This document shows positions 63,981-64,000 of a stretch of 64,000 bases of DNA, in pieces. The translations under genes were made by a program, and so were the position numbers. The notes beneath the pieces were generated by a model, which was not told the DNA's origin, searched no databases, and saw only the letters and a program-made list of their open reading frames with translations. This DNA comes from Quillaja saponaria (Eukaryota > Streptophyta > Magnoliopsida > Fabales > Quillajaceae): contig CM055607.1 of the NCBI GenBank assembly GCA_029379385.1, forward strand, positions 30,005,235 to 30,069,234, in the 5' to 3' direction. Position 1 is the first letter of the stretch. Each line of letters starts with the position of its first letter.

Positions 63981-64000
63981 ATTGAAAGTATATGATAATT

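Overview
The window is nuclear DNA of a flowering plant. It is AT-rich, with long gene-poor stretches, GT-AG introns and plant-type gene families: polyubiquitin, an L-type lectin receptor kinase, a class III peroxidase, a CYP89-type P450, S1FA and MLO. The dicot-like base composition and the protein families suggest a eudicot, probably a rosid. I could not identify the species. Most exon structures below are my own reading from splice sites, reading phase and remembered protein families; nothing was aligned by computer.

Layout. (1) About 1.2-12 kb, plus strand: a RING-H2 E3 ubiquitin ligase gene with a very long 5' leader intron that holds a small LTR retrotransposon (about 6.6-8.7 kb) and a LINE 3' end. 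(2) 12.9-14.1 kb, plus: an intronless five-unit polyubiquitin gene. (3) 16.8-18.0 kb, minus: a decayed 3' half of an MLO gene. (4) 19.7 kb, minus: a tRNA-Pro(AGG). (5) 21.0-22.0 kb, plus: a DUF1685 gene. (6) 23.5-29.8 kb, plus: a class III peroxidase pair, upstream copy dead and downstream copy apparently intact, separated by a LINE fragment split by another element. (7) 30-36.6 kb: AT-rich intergenic DNA. (8) 37.0-39.1 kb, plus: an L-type lectin receptor kinase. (9) 40.7-42.5 kb, plus: an S1FA-type small protein. (10) 43.5-46.2 kb, minus: a PLAC8 cysteine-rich membrane protein with a GC-AG intron and a puzzling N-terminus. (11) 46.4-52 kb: repeats, including a Harbinger/Tourist MITE, a SINE and tandem duplications. 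(12) 52.15-53.7 kb, plus: an intronless CYP89A-like P450. (13) 56.4-56.9 kb, minus: a three-exon gene for an 87-residue secreted-peptide-like precursor, the least described item here. (14) 57.2-57.4 kb: a mitochondrial cox1 fragment. (15) 59.5-60.5 kb: a Copia gag relic, then AT-rich DNA to the end.

The genes do not form a single pathway, as is normal for a plant chromosome. Loose themes are ubiquitin (RING ligase beside polyubiquitin) and the cell surface, defence or apoplast (receptor kinase, peroxidases, MLO relic, secreted peptide).
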